From Flavobacterium piscis (lineage in GTDB: Bacteria; Bacteroidota; Bacteroidia; Flavobacteriales; Flavobacteriaceae): 64,000 nucleotides of DNA. How positions within the stretch are numbered: the first letter of the stretch is position 1; each line of letters opens with the position of its first letter. The notes beneath the pieces are model-generated. The model had not been told where the DNA came from and made no database searches. It saw only the letters and a list, made by a program, of their open reading frames with translations. The DNA lies in assembly GCF_001686925.1 (NCBI RefSeq), contig NZ_LVEN01000027.1, positions 62,001-126,000 on the forward strand, in the 5' to 3' direction. The position numbers and the translations under genes are program-made. Shown here piece by piece: positions 53,256-64,000 of this stretch.

Positions 53256-53290
53256 AAAATCAAGTTGCATCGTTTTGCAACTTGATTTTT
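53256..53290 (+). terminator. Terminator of the adhesin operon
   Basis: A perfect 14-bp stem (AAAATCAAGTTGCA / TGCAACTTGATTTT) with a short loop is followed by a T-run, 113 bases after the OmpA-family stop. Confidence 0.85.
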
Positions 53291-53311
53291 GATTTTATAA
53301 AAGTTTCATTT

Positions 53312-53346
53312 TTTGCTGTTTTTCAACAAAAATAATCCTAATTTTG
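53312..53346 (+). promoter_or_regulatory. Possible ligA promoter
   Basis: TTTG (53312-53315), 23 bases, then TAATTTTG (53339-53346). The spacing is at the long end of the accepted range. Confidence 0.5.
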
Positions 53347-53385
53347 ATGTTCAGTTATTCTAAATCACAACCTCCAGTATTTTAA

Positions 53386-56080
<2,695 letters not shown>

Positions 56081-56095
<15 letters not shown>

Positions 56096-56992
56096 TCTTC
56101 CCTGGTTAGTGTGTGCTTTATCTTTATCGAAATAAAAATCGATTCTGCCTAAATTTATTCCGTAACATCCCACCTGATTTACCAAAACATCCTGACCTGC
56201 TTTATTTTTTACGATCGTAGGTTTATCTAAAAAGGTATGCGTATGACCACCAATAATTAAATCGATATCCTGAGTTTGCGCCGCAAATTTTAAATCAGAA
56301 ATTTTAGATTCGTCGTCTTTGTATTTATAACCCAAATGCGAAAGGCAAATCACCAAATCACATTTTTCTTCTTTCTTTAGCAATTGCGTCATATCCTGAG
56401 CAATTTCGACAGGATTATTGTAAATAGTTTCCTTGTACATTTGTTTGTCTACCAAACCTGCAAGTTCAATTCCTACACCAAAAACACCAACCTTAATGCC
56501 GTTTTTGTAAAAAATCTTATACGGTTTTACAAGTCCGTTCATGACTGTGTTTTTAAAGTCATAATTAGAATTAATAAATTCAAAAGTAGCATGCGGCATT
56601 TGAGCATATAAACCATCGAGTCCGTTATCAAAATCATGATTTCCAATAGTCGATGCATCATATTTCATCATACTCATCAATTTGAATTCGAGTTCCCCGC
56701 CATAATAATTAAAGTACGGAGTTCCCTGAAAAATATCGCCTGCATCAAGCAAAAGAACATTTGGATTTTCCTGACGAATAGTTTCTATAAGAGCTGCTCT
56801 TCGCGATACACCACCTTTGTTTGGGTTACGAGGATCATCAGCCGGAAACGGATCGATGTGGCTGTGAACATCATTAGTATGTAGAATCGTTAAGTGCTTG
56901 ATATCGTTAGTTTCAAAACTGCTTAATGACAAACCTAAACTTAATAAGGCAGTACTTGCAGCTGTTTTTTCGATAAATTCTCTTCTTTTCAT
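56081..56992 (-). CDS. 5'-nucleotidase-type metallophosphatase domain, Tat-like signal
   Basis: The 303-residue protein starts MKRREFIEKTAASTALLSLG, a Tat-like twin-arginine signal. The calcineurin-like metallophosphatase domain of UshA/5'-nucleotidases follows, with metal ligands Asp41 and His43 (TNDVHSH), DAGDIFQGT, IGNHDFDNG and GGHTHTF. The C-terminal substrate domain of 5'-nucleotidases is missing here; it is encoded by the separate gene immediately upstream on the same strand. It probably releases phosphate from nucleotides or other periplasmic phosphates. Confidence 0.9.
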
Positions 56993-57039
56993 TTTATATA
57001 TTTTTGCGGAAACGATGTTTTATTTTGTTAATTTTTTTT

Positions 57040-57090
57040 GCGACAGATTAAAAGATTGACATAGATTTTTAATCCTTTAATCTGTGACTA
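57040..57090. repeat. CAGATTAAAAGATT inverted repeat, copy F
   Basis: CAGATTAAAAGATT (57044-57057) pairs with AATCCTTTAATCTG (57071-57084) with one mismatch, in the 159-base gap between the two nucleotidase genes. Similar to words in the other intergenic copies. Confidence 0.5.
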
Positions 57091-57151
57091 AAACTTTTTT
57101 ACGCGCATAGAAATGATTTGCTTTTTAATTCTAAATATGCGCTTGATCTTT

Positions 57152-57931
57152 TTATTCTTCAGTAATTCGAATGTCTTTTGCTACCGGAATTGTATCAACT
57201 TCTTTAAAATAATCAATCAATACATTTCGAAGTTTATAATTCAGGTCAAATTTTTCAACGCCTTTGGCGAAAAAACTCATGCTGTCTCCGCCGTTTGCTA
57301 AATAATCATTTGTAGCCACATAATAAACTTTGTTAACGTCAAGAGGTTTTCCCTGAATTAAAATATTTTTGGCTGTATTATCTTTTGCAATTGTAAATGT
57401 CATTCCGGATAAAGGCTGAGGTTTTTTCTCCTTAATAATATAAGCAGCAATTGCAAGAATTTGATCTCCCTTCAAAGCTATCACAACCAGATTATTTTCA
57501 AAAGGCATAATTTCAAAAGCAGTTCTTGACGTTACATTTCCTTTTGGTAAAATAGCGCGAATTCCACCATGATTTAAAAGACATAAGTCAATACTTTTTT
57601 TCTCACGTGCTTTAAAAACAAGATTTCCTCTTTCTACACAAACATCAGCCAATAAACAGCCAATACTGGTTTGCCATTTCCCCGTACTTTTATCCAAAGT
57701 TTCCGGGCAGTAAGCTAAAACGCTGTCTAAATCTTTATTGATATGATCGCGATAAGGTTTGATAAAGTTTTCAATTGCTGGAGTTTCAGCGTTTTTTTCA
57801 GTGATCGGAAGTTGTTTTCCTTCTATCTTCGTCAGATTGTAATTTCTCTGACTGCAAGAAGTTATAAAAAAAAGTGTTAAGAATATAACAAAAAGTTTTA
57901 AAAATCCGTTATACTTTTTTAGTTTTACCAT
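57152..57931 (-). CDS. 5'-nucleotidase C-terminal domain lipoprotein
   Basis: A lipoprotein signal peptide ends in ITSC. The 5_nucleotid_C domain has NHGGIRAILPKGNVT and DYLANGGDSMSFF, the substrate-binding signatures of UshA-type nucleotidases. It lacks any metallophosphatase domain. It is transcribed before the metallophosphatase gene 159 bases downstream, so the two halves of a normal 5'-nucleotidase are encoded separately and in reversed order. They may assemble into one enzyme in the periplasm; that is inference. Confidence 0.85.
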   Translation of the reverse strand: MVKLKKYNGFLKLFVIFLTLFFITSCSQRNYNLTKIEGKQLPITEKNAETPAIENFIKPYRDHINKDLDSVLAYCPETLDKSTGKWQTSIGCLLADVCVERGNLVFKAREKKSIDLCLLNHGGIRAILPKGNVTSRTAFEIMPFENNLVVIALKGDQILAIAAYIIKEKKPQPLSGMTFTIAKDNTAKNILIQGKPLDVNKVYYVATNDYLANGGDSMSFFAKGVEKFDLNYKLRNVLIDYFKEVDTIPVAKDIRITEE

Positions 57932-57968
57932 CTTAAATGCGACTTAAATAATTAATTTTGTAATCTGG

Positions 57969-57976
57969 CAAAAGTA
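57969..57976 (-). promoter_or_regulatory. -7 promoter element of the split nucleotidase genes
   Basis: The minus strand reads TACTTTTG (TAnnTTTG), 37 bases before the ATG at 57931 and next to the divergent gene's start. Confidence 0.45.
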
Positions 57977-57978
57977 CT

Positions 57979-58491
57979 ATGTTTTTAAATTATATAAAGG
58001 AATTTTTTGTAAAAAAAACATTAAATAAAAACTTGAATAATTTCAAAAATGAAGTCTTTACCAGTAATGTACAAACAATTGGTTTACTGATTGATGAAAG
58101 TAATTTTCGTCATTCAAAAGAATTGGTAAATGAGCTTGTTCTGCAGGGCATCGCACTTCAGAATATAAAAGTTGTAGCGTATAGGAGTAAATTTAAAGAG
58201 AAAGAAACGTATTTGATCCCTACATTTGGTGCAAAACATATCAATTGGAAGGGGGAAATTACCGAAGTTTTTTTGAATGAATTTATCGCGGCAGAATTTG
58301 ATCTTTTGATTAGTTATTATGATATCGAAACTGCAATTTTGATGATGATAACCAACCAGTCGAAAGCCAGGTTTAAAGTGGGATTTGCATCTGTAGATAA
58401 AAGATTAAATCGATGGATGATTGATACCGCTGTACAAAATTATAAACTTTTCGTTTTCGAATTGTTTAAGTATTTAAAGAGTATAAAATAA
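57979..58491 (+). CDS. Conserved flavobacterial protein (DUF6913-like)
   Basis: The 170-residue soluble protein starts with basic helices and has a Rossmann-like strand order (IGLLIDESNF, IKVVAYRSKF, DLLISYYD). I recall similar proteins, called DUF6913, directly before dapA in Flavobacteriaceae. No catalytic motif is seen; function is unknown. dapA follows 16 bases later, so they are likely co-transcribed. Confidence 0.7.
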   Translation: MFLNYIKEFFVKKTLNKNLNNFKNEVFTSNVQTIGLLIDESNFRHSKELVNELVLQGIALQNIKVVAYRSKFKEKETYLIPTFGAKHINWKGEITEVFLNEFIAAEFDLLISYYDIETAILMMITNQSKARFKVGFASVDKRLNRWMIDTAVQNYKLFVFELFKYLKSIK

Positions 58492-58507
58492 AATTATAAA
58501 TTAGAAT

Positions 58508-59389
58508 ATGCAATCATTAATAGGAACTGGTGTTGCGCTTGTAACTCCATTTAAAAAAGACTTTTCAGTTGATATCGAAGCTTTACAGCGTATCGTTAAT
58601 TTTTCGATAGACGGAGGGGTTGAATATCTTGTGGTTATGGGTACAACGGCAGAAAATGCTACCTTAACACAAGCCGAAAAGGAATTAGTTATAAAAACAG
58701 TAATCGATACTAACAAAGGAAGATTGCCTTTGGTACTTGGTGTTGGTGGAAATAATACAATGCAGATTGTTGAGGAATTAAAAACTGGAGATTTTTCAGC
58801 TTTTGAAGCCATTCTTTCTGTTTCTCCTTATTATAATAAGCCAACACAGGAAGGAATTTATCAGCATTTTAAAGCCATTGCAGAAGCTTCTCCAATTCCG
58901 GTAATTTTATATAATGTTCCGGGAAGAACTTCAAGCAATATGTTGCCGTCTACTGTAATTCGTTTAGCCAATGATTTTGATAATGTTGTCGCTATAAAAG
59001 AAGCAGCAGGTGATGTTGTTCAGGCAATGCAATTGATAAAAAATGCACCAAAAGATTTTCTTGTAATTTCAGGAGATGATATGATTGCTTTGCCAATTGT
59101 TTTAGCCGGTGGAGCAGGTGTAATTTCGGTTATTGCGCAAGGTTTTCCAAAAGAATTTTCAGAAATGATTCGTTTAGGACTAAATAAAAAGGTAACGGAA
59201 GCGTTTAAAACCCAATACATTTTGTCAGACTGTATTGATATGATTTTCGAACAGGGAAATCCTGCAGGAATCAAACAAGTCTTTCAAGCCCTTGGTATTG
59301 CTGAGAACACAGTGCGTTTGCCATTGGTAAGTGTTGATGAATCGTTAGCAAACCGATTGAATGAATTTGTAAAAAACAGCATAAAATAA
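58508..59389 (+). CDS. dapA: 4-hydroxy-tetrahydrodipicolinate synthase
   Basis: DapA condenses pyruvate and aspartate semialdehyde, the first lysine/diaminopimelate step. The Schiff-base Lys164 (VAIKEAAGD), Tyr135 (VILYNVPGR), GTTAE at 45-49 and [11 protein letters not shown] are in place. The 293-residue length is normal. It follows a DUF6913-like gene. Confidence 0.96.
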   Translation: MQSLIGTGVALVTPFKKDFSVDIEALQRIVNFSIDGGVEYLVVMGTTAENATLTQAEKELVIKTVIDTNKGRLPLVLGVGGNNTMQIVEELKTGDFSAFEAILSVSPYYNKPTQEGIYQHFKAIAEASPIPVILYNVPGRTSSNMLPSTVIRLANDFDNVVAIKEAAGDVVQAMQLIKNAPKDFLVISGDDMIALPIVLAGGAGVISVIAQGFPKEFSEMIRLGLNKKVTEAFKTQYILSDCIDMIFEQGNPAGIKQVFQALGIAENTVRLPLVSVDESLANRLNEFVKNSIK

Positions 59390-59427
59390 GAGTGAGATTG
59401 CCGGTATTTTAATATACCAAAAAATAT

Positions 59428-59458
59428 TTTGTAGTAGCTAAATTAATAACTAAATTTG
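59428..59458 (+). promoter_or_regulatory. Promoter of the bamD-rpoZ-coaBC-DUF4835-recN operon
   Basis: TTTG (59428-59431), 19 bases, TAAATTTG (59451-59458): a perfect Bacteroidota promoter. The leader of about 60 bases contains a short hairpin (CACCG / CGGTG near 59460-59475). Confidence 0.85.
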
Positions 59459-59525
59459 CCACCGGAACTTCGGTGTGATTTTGCTTTGGCATAATTGTCT
59501 AAGAAATCATAATAAAAGTAAGAAA

Positions 59526-60320
59526 ATGAAAAAAATAGTATCTCTATTAATTGTTGTTGTCCTTTTTTGTTCTTGTAGTGAATATCAAAAAGCATTAAAA
59601 AATGAGGATGTTGCAGCTAAATTTGAAGTGGCAACGAAGATGTACGAAGCAGGAAAATATTCAAAAGCTATTCGTCTTTTTGAACAATTAGCGCCTTCTT
59701 ACAGAGGAAAACCTCAGGCAGAGAAACTTTTTTATATGTTTTCGCAATCTTATTATAAGTCAAAACAGTACTATTTGGCAGGATATCAGTTCGAAAGCTT
59801 TGTTTCAGGCTATCCAAGAAGCGAAAAAGTACAGGAAGCAGCTTTTTTAGGTGCTTACAGTTATTCAAAATTGGCTCCTGTTTATAGTTTAGATCAAACA
59901 GATACTCAAAAAGCATTAGAAAAATTTCAAACTTTTATTGATAATTACCCAAATTCAGAATACATCGCGCAGGCAAATGAAGCTGTAAAAGTCTTGAATG
60001 GAAAATTAGAGAAAAAAGCATATGAAAATGCAAAAGGATACAATACAATTTCAGATTATAAAGCAGCTTTAGTGGCTTTTGATAATTTTATAGCTGATTA
60101 TCCCGGGACACCTTTTAAAGAAGATGCCCTTTTTTACAAATACGATTCGGCATACAAATTAGCAATAAACAGTATTCCTGCAAAAATGGAAGAACGTTTA
60201 AATGTGGCAAAAGTAGCTTACAATAACTTAATTAAGTTTAATAGTGCTACAAAATATAAAGTGCAGGCAGAGGAAATGAATGCCAGAGTTGAAACAGATT
60301 TACAAAAATTTACTAAATAA
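59526..60320 (+). CDS. bamD: Outer-membrane assembly lipoprotein BamD
   Basis: BamD is the essential TPR lipoprotein of the BAM complex. The signal ends in CSCSEYQK (lipidated Cys); TPR pairs follow (YSKAIRLFEQLAPSYRGK, FQTFIDNYPNSEYIAQANE, FDNFIADYPGTPFKEDA). I choose the Met at 59526 (MKKIVSLLIV), since the longer frame adds a non-signal-like tail. It leads the operon; rpoZ follows 9 bases later. Confidence 0.94.
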   Translation: MKKIVSLLIVVVLFCSCSEYQKALKNEDVAAKFEVATKMYEAGKYSKAIRLFEQLAPSYRGKPQAEKLFYMFSQSYYKSKQYYLAGYQFESFVSGYPRSEKVQEAAFLGAYSYSKLAPVYSLDQTDTQKALEKFQTFIDNYPNSEYIAQANEAVKVLNGKLEKKAYENAKGYNTISDYKAALVAFDNFIADYPGTPFKEDALFYKYDSAYKLAINSIPAKMEERLNVAKVAYNNLIKFNSATKYKVQAEEMNARVETDLQKFTK

Positions 60321-60329
60321 AATAAAGTC

Positions 60330-60647
60330 ATGGATTTAAAAAAGACGAATGCTCCTGTAAATACAATAACTTACAATAAAACAGTTATTGAAGAGCCAAC
60401 AGGAAATGTGTATGAAGCAATTACCATTATGGCTAAAAGAGCAAATCAAATTAATTCTGAAATTAAAAAAGAATTAACTGAGAAGTTAGAAGAGTTTGCT
60501 ACTTATAATGACAGTCTTGAAGAAGTTTTTGAAAATAAAGAACAAATTGAAGTTTCTAAATTTTACGAAAAATTACCAAAACCACACGCTTTAGCAGTTC
60601 AGGAATGGTTAGACGGTAAAACTTACCACAGAAGTTCAAACAAATAA
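60330..60647 (+). CDS. rpoZ: RNA polymerase omega subunit, flavobacterial RpoZ-like
   Basis: The 105-residue protein has the omega core helix: GNVYEAITIMAKRANQINSEIKKEL (positions about 25-49). Bacteroidota omega proteins have diverged flanks as here. Omega stabilises the beta' subunit. Its place between bamD and coaBC is conserved in the family. Confidence 0.88.
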   Translation: MDLKKTNAPVNTITYNKTVIEEPTGNVYEAITIMAKRANQINSEIKKELTEKLEEFATYNDSLEEVFENKEQIEVSKFYEKLPKPHALAVQEWLDGKTYHRSSNK

Positions 60648-60659
60648 TATTATAGTATA

Positions 60660-61874
60660 ATGTCAGTTTTAAACGGGAAAAAAATTTTACTGGGTGTTTC
60701 TGGTGGAATTGCAGCCTATAAAACAGCCTCATTAGTACGACTTTTCATAAAAGCAGGTGCACATGTCCAAGTGATAATGACACCTGCTTCTAAGGATTTT
60801 GTAACTCCACTTACGTTATCTACGTTATCAAAAAATCCTGTACATTCTAATTTCTTTAGCCAGGATGATGAAGATGCTGTCTGGACAAATCATGTTGAAT
60901 TAGGTCTTTGGGCTGATTTAATGATAGTAGCTCCTGCCACCGCGAATACTTTATCTAAAATGGCTACAGGAAATTGCGATAACCTTTTAATTGCCTGCTA
61001 TTTATCAGCTAAATGTCCTGTTTATTATGCTCCGGCAATGGATTTGGATATGTATAAACATCCTTCAACTTTATCTAGTTTTGCTGCTCTAAAACAGTTT
61101 GGTAATGTAATGATTCCGGCTGAAAGCGGAGAATTGGCAAGCGGTTTGTCCGGTGAAGGCAGAATGGCTGAACCTGAGAATATTGTAGCTTTTCTTGAAG
61201 CTGATTTAGAAAGCAAGTTACCTCTAAAAGGGAAAAAAATATTAATTACTGCCGGACCAACATACGAAGCAATAGATCCTGTACGTTTTATTGGAAATCA
61301 TTCTTCCGGAAAAATGGGTTTTGATATTGCTCATCAAGCAGCTAGTCTTGGAGCGCAGGTCATTCTGGTTTCAGGGCCAACACATTATAAAGCTAAAAAC
61401 AGTTTAGTTAAAGTTGTAGATGTAATTTCGGCTCAGGATATGTATGATGCGTGTCATTTGTATTTTAATGATGTAGATGTTGCTATTGCGGCAGCAGCTG
61501 TTGCAGATTACAGACCTAAAGTTGTAGCTTTACAAAAGATAAAAAAAGCATCAAGTGATTTTTCGATCGAACTCGAAAAAACAAAAGATATTTTAGCATC
61601 ACTGGGAGCAATAAAAAAGGATCAGTTTTTAATAGGGTTTGCTTTAGAGACAGAAAATGAAATTGAAAATGCTAAGTTGAAAATTCAGAAAAAAAACTTA
61701 GATTTGATTGTTTTAAATTCCTTACAAGATGAAGGAGCAGGTTTTAAAAAAGAAACCAATAAAGTAACTTTTATTGATCATAATTTTAAAGTCGAACCAA
61801 TGGAATTAAAATCAAAAGAATCTGTTGCTGTTGATATTTTAAATAAAGTGATTTTGCATTTTTCAAAGCCATAA
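60660..61874 (+). CDS. coaBC: Bifunctional phosphopantothenoylcysteine decarboxylase / phosphopantothenate-cysteine ligase
   Basis: CoaBC makes 4'-phosphopantetheine in two steps of coenzyme A synthesis. The flavin-binding CoaC half has GVSGGIAAYK, and APATANTLSKMATG, then APAMDLDMYKHP; the CoaB half begins near residue 190 with KKILITAGPTYEAIDPVRFI and GNHSSGKMG. Length 404 is normal. It lies 12 bases after rpoZ. Confidence 0.96.
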   Translation: MSVLNGKKILLGVSGGIAAYKTASLVRLFIKAGAHVQVIMTPASKDFVTPLTLSTLSKNPVHSNFFSQDDEDAVWTNHVELGLWADLMIVAPATANTLSKMATGNCDNLLIACYLSAKCPVYYAPAMDLDMYKHPSTLSSFAALKQFGNVMIPAESGELASGLSGEGRMAEPENIVAFLEADLESKLPLKGKKILITAGPTYEAIDPVRFIGNHSSGKMGFDIAHQAASLGAQVILVSGPTHYKAKNSLVKVVDVISAQDMYDACHLYFNDVDVAIAAAAVADYRPKVVALQKIKKASSDFSIELEKTKDILASLGAIKKDQFLIGFALETENEIENAKLKIQKKNLDLIVLNSLQDEGAGFKKETNKVTFIDHNFKVEPMELKSKESVAVDILNKVILHFSKP

Positions 61875-61914
61875 TGATTTATAATTGCAGCTGGAACCAA
61901 ATATTATCTTTCGC

Positions 61915-62799
61915 ATGAATAAAATAGTTACTCTTTTTGTATTTTTAATTTTTGGCTTTACACAAGCACAACAGCTAAACTGTACCGTAACTATTAATAC
62001 AGAAAGACTTCCTAATCCTAATCAGCAGGTTTTTAAAACACTTCAAACTTCTTTGTCTGAATTTGTAAATAAAACAGACTGGACAGGATCGGTCTTAAAA
62101 CAAAACGAACGAATCAATTGTTCAATGTATATTACATTGTCATCAGGTGGTTCTGATCAGTTTACAGGGACAATTCAGGTACAATCATCCCGATTAATTT
62201 TTAACTCAACTTATTCTTCGCCTGTTTTAAATTACAACGATAAAGACTTTAATTTTCGCTACATAGAGTATGAGCCTTTGCTTTTTAACCCAGCCACTTT
62301 CGAGTCTAATTTAGTTTCTGTCGTATCTTTTTACAGTTACCTGATTTTGGCAATGGATGCCGATACTTTTCAAATGGGAGCAGGAAATCAATATCTTGAA
62401 ACTGCTCAAAATATTGCCAGTGTGGCGCAACAAGGCGGTTCTAAAGGCTGGAGTCAATCTGATGGACTTCAGAATCGTTACTATTTGATAAATGATATGA
62501 TCTCGCCAATGTATAGCGATTTACGTCAGGTGATGTATGCGTATCACACAGGTTTAGACGGAATGAGTCTTGATTTAAAGGCATCAAAAGAAAAAATTAA
62601 GAATGCTGTAATGATCATGGGAAAATTGAATTCAGTTAAACCAAATGCCTTTTTAACCAGAGTATTTTTTGATGCAAAGTCAGATGAAATTGTTTCTATC
62701 TTTTCAGGTGGGCCTAATATTCCCGTTGGAGATTTAACAGATGTACTGAATAAAGTGTCTCCGTTGAATTCTACTAAATGGTCTCAGATTAAATTTTAA
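61915..62799 (+). CDS. DUF4835 family secreted protein
   Basis: A signal peptide (MNKIVTLFVFLIFGFTQAQQ) starts at the Met at 61915; the longer frame starts at a TTG. LNCTVTINTERLPNPNQQVFKTLQ and the FRYIEYEPLLFNPATFESNL segment are family features. Function is unknown, but the gene sits between coaBC and recN in most Bacteroidota, hinting at an envelope role. It begins 40 bases after coaBC. Confidence 0.9.
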   Translation: MNKIVTLFVFLIFGFTQAQQLNCTVTINTERLPNPNQQVFKTLQTSLSEFVNKTDWTGSVLKQNERINCSMYITLSSGGSDQFTGTIQVQSSRLIFNSTYSSPVLNYNDKDFNFRYIEYEPLLFNPATFESNLVSVVSFYSYLILAMDADTFQMGAGNQYLETAQNIASVAQQGGSKGWSQSDGLQNRYYLINDMISPMYSDLRQVMYAYHTGLDGMSLDLKASKEKIKNAVMIMGKLNSVKPNAFLTRVFFDAKSDEIVSIFSGGPNIPVGDLTDVLNKVSPLNSTKWSQIKF

Positions 62800-62852
62800 T
62801 TGATCCTCAATTTTACTATCTTAACTAACTTTTATATTTATACAATTTCCTT

Positions 62853-64000
62853 ATGATAACGTCCTTGTCAATTAAAAACTATGCCCTGATTGAAAAACTC
62901 ACTATCGATTTTTCAAGAGGTTTTTCTATAATTACAGGTGAAACGGGTGCTGGTAAGTCTATTATATTAGGTGCAATAGGATTAGTTTTAGGAAAAAGAG
63001 CTGATCTAACATCATTAAAAAATAAAGAAGAAAAATGTGTTATTGAGGCACATTTTGAAATTTCAAAATATAATCTTAAGGAATTTTTTGAAGCAAATGA
63101 TCTCGATTACGAAGAGGATACCATCATTCGAAGAGAAATTTTGCCTTCAGGAAAATCGCGTGCATTTATAAATGATAGTCCTGTAAATCTTCAGGAATTA
63201 CAAGATCTAAGTTTATTTTTGATTGATATACATTCGCAGCAACAAACTCAGGAACTTTCAGATGAAGGAGTTCAGTTTAAAATTATTGATGCAATTGCAA
63301 ATAATTTTGATACTATTCAATCTTATCAAAAAGCACTAAAATCATATAAAGCAGATAAATCTAAATTGAATGCTTTGCTGAAAAAACAAAGTGATTCAGG
63401 AAAAGAACAAGAGTATAATACTTTTTTATTGAATGAATTAGTATCGGCTAAATTAAAATCTGGCGAACAAGAAGAATTAGAAACCGAATTCGAGAAATTA
63501 AATAACGTTGAAATTATAAAAGAAGCAATTGATAAATCTCTTGTAATTGCTAACGAAGAGCAATTTGGAGTTTTTCATAATCTTAATGAAATCAAAACGG
63601 CAGTACAAAAAATCGCCCTTTTTTCTCCTGAATACCAAAGTATATTTGAGAGAATAACGAGTTTAGCGATTGAATTTGATGATGTTTCTAAAGAGCTCCA
63701 AAATGCTTCCGAAAAATTATTGAATGATCCGGTACAACTAGAATTTGTAAGTCAGAAATTGCAATTGATTTATAATTTGCAAAAGAAACATCAGGTAACT
63801 TCTGTAGATGAACTGATCGAAATTCAGGCGAATCTGGGAAATACTTTATTAGAGCTTGATAATATCGAAGAAGAAATTTCTTTATTATCTAAAGCAATAG
63901 ATCAAAAAGCAATTGAATTGGACGCTTTTTCGGCTACGATTCATGAAAACAGACAGAATGCAATTCCTGTTTTATCTCAAAAACTAATCTCGATTTTAGA
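62853..64000 (+). CDS. recN: DNA repair protein RecN, 3' end beyond the window
   Basis: The frame starts at ATG 62853 (MITSLSIKNYALIEKL) and stays open to the edge. Walker A is GETGAGKSI; SPVNLQELQDLSLFLIDIHSQ is the family Q-loop region, followed by the coiled-coil arm. RecN is an SMC-like ATPase for double-strand-break repair. About the first 382 residues are present; the signature motif and Walker B lie outside the window. It is the last visible gene of the bamD operon. Confidence 0.93.
   Translation, partial: MITSLSIKNYALIEKLTIDFSRGFSIITGETGAGKSIILGAIGLVLGKRADLTSLKNKEEKCVIEAHFEISKYNLKEFFEANDLDYEEDTIIRREILPSGKSRAFINDSPVNLQELQDLSLFLIDIHSQQQTQELSDEGVQFKIIDAIANNFDTIQSYQKALKSYKADKSKLNALLKKQSDSGKEQEYNTFLLNELVSAKLKSGEQEELETEFEKLNNVEIIKEAIDKSLVIANEEQFGVFHNLNEIKTAVQKIALFSPEYQSIFERITSLAIEFDDVSKELQNASEKLLNDPVQLEFVSQKLQLIYNLQKKHQVTSVDELIEIQANLGNTLLELDNIEEEISLLSKAIDQKAIELDAFSATIHENRQNAIPVLSQKLISIL

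Overview
The window is chromosomal DNA from a Bacteroidota species of the family Flavobacteriaceae, most probably Flavobacterium (close in feel to F. johnsoniae). Reasons: AT-rich DNA with long AT spacers, promoters of the Bacteroidota type (TTTG about 19 bases upstream of TAnnTTTG), few Shine-Dalgarno sequences, a type IX secretion (T9SS) type B cargo followed by PorP/SprF and OmpA genes, and family-specific genes (the flavobacterial RpoZ-like omega, DUF4835, BT_3928-type DoxX, DUF1599). The window opens inside one gene and closes inside recN. I see no tRNA, rRNA, CRISPR array, transposase or prophage.

Layout. 1-7.2 kb: secreted glycan-degrading genes on the plus strand: a GH144-type beta-1,2-glucanase (5' end missing), an alpha/beta-hydrolase, a GH3 beta-glucosidase, a glycerophosphodiesterase lipoprotein and a GH43-like/discoidin/FN3 protein. 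Together they could dismantle decorated beta-1,2-glucans such as proteobacterial periplasmic glucans. 7.3-9.3 kb: a secreted M28 peptidase and a small exported protein. 9.3-24 kb: mostly minus-strand genes: PAS histidine kinase, YiiX-like amidase, kdsA with an outer-membrane barrel, lysoplasmalogenase plus an alkylglycerol-monooxygenase-like enzyme (a candidate ether-lipid pair), a WG-repeat protein, and the core set clpS, prmA, tpiA, TlpA, DoxX and DUF1599. 24-32 kb: folP, rlmH, a secreted adenosine deaminase, a GNAT/OsmC/pirin operon and an AlkD-like protein, separated by repeat-filled spacers.

31.8-41 kb: nadC, brkB, DUF2147 and a complete subclass B1 metallo-beta-lactamase in one run, then a VapC-type toxin-antitoxin pair, priA converging on a LytTR regulator, and the rpsF-rpsR-rplI operon with a textbook promoter. 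41-53 kb: a 1.2 kb AT-rich spacer, then a 2747-residue modular T9SS adhesin, its SprF-like partner and an OmpA-family protein. 53-64 kb: ligA, a second YhhN-like membrane protein, a 5'-nucleotidase encoded as two separate genes in reversed domain order, dapA, and the conserved bamD-rpoZ-coaBC-DUF4835-recN operon.

The most unusual features are the putative ether-lipid operon, the candidate glucan-scavenging cluster, a domain of about 160 residues present five times in the giant adhesin, the domain-swapped split nucleotidase, and several unrelated families of intergenic inverted or iterated repeats, including perfect inverted repeats of 31, 22, 17 and 16 bp.
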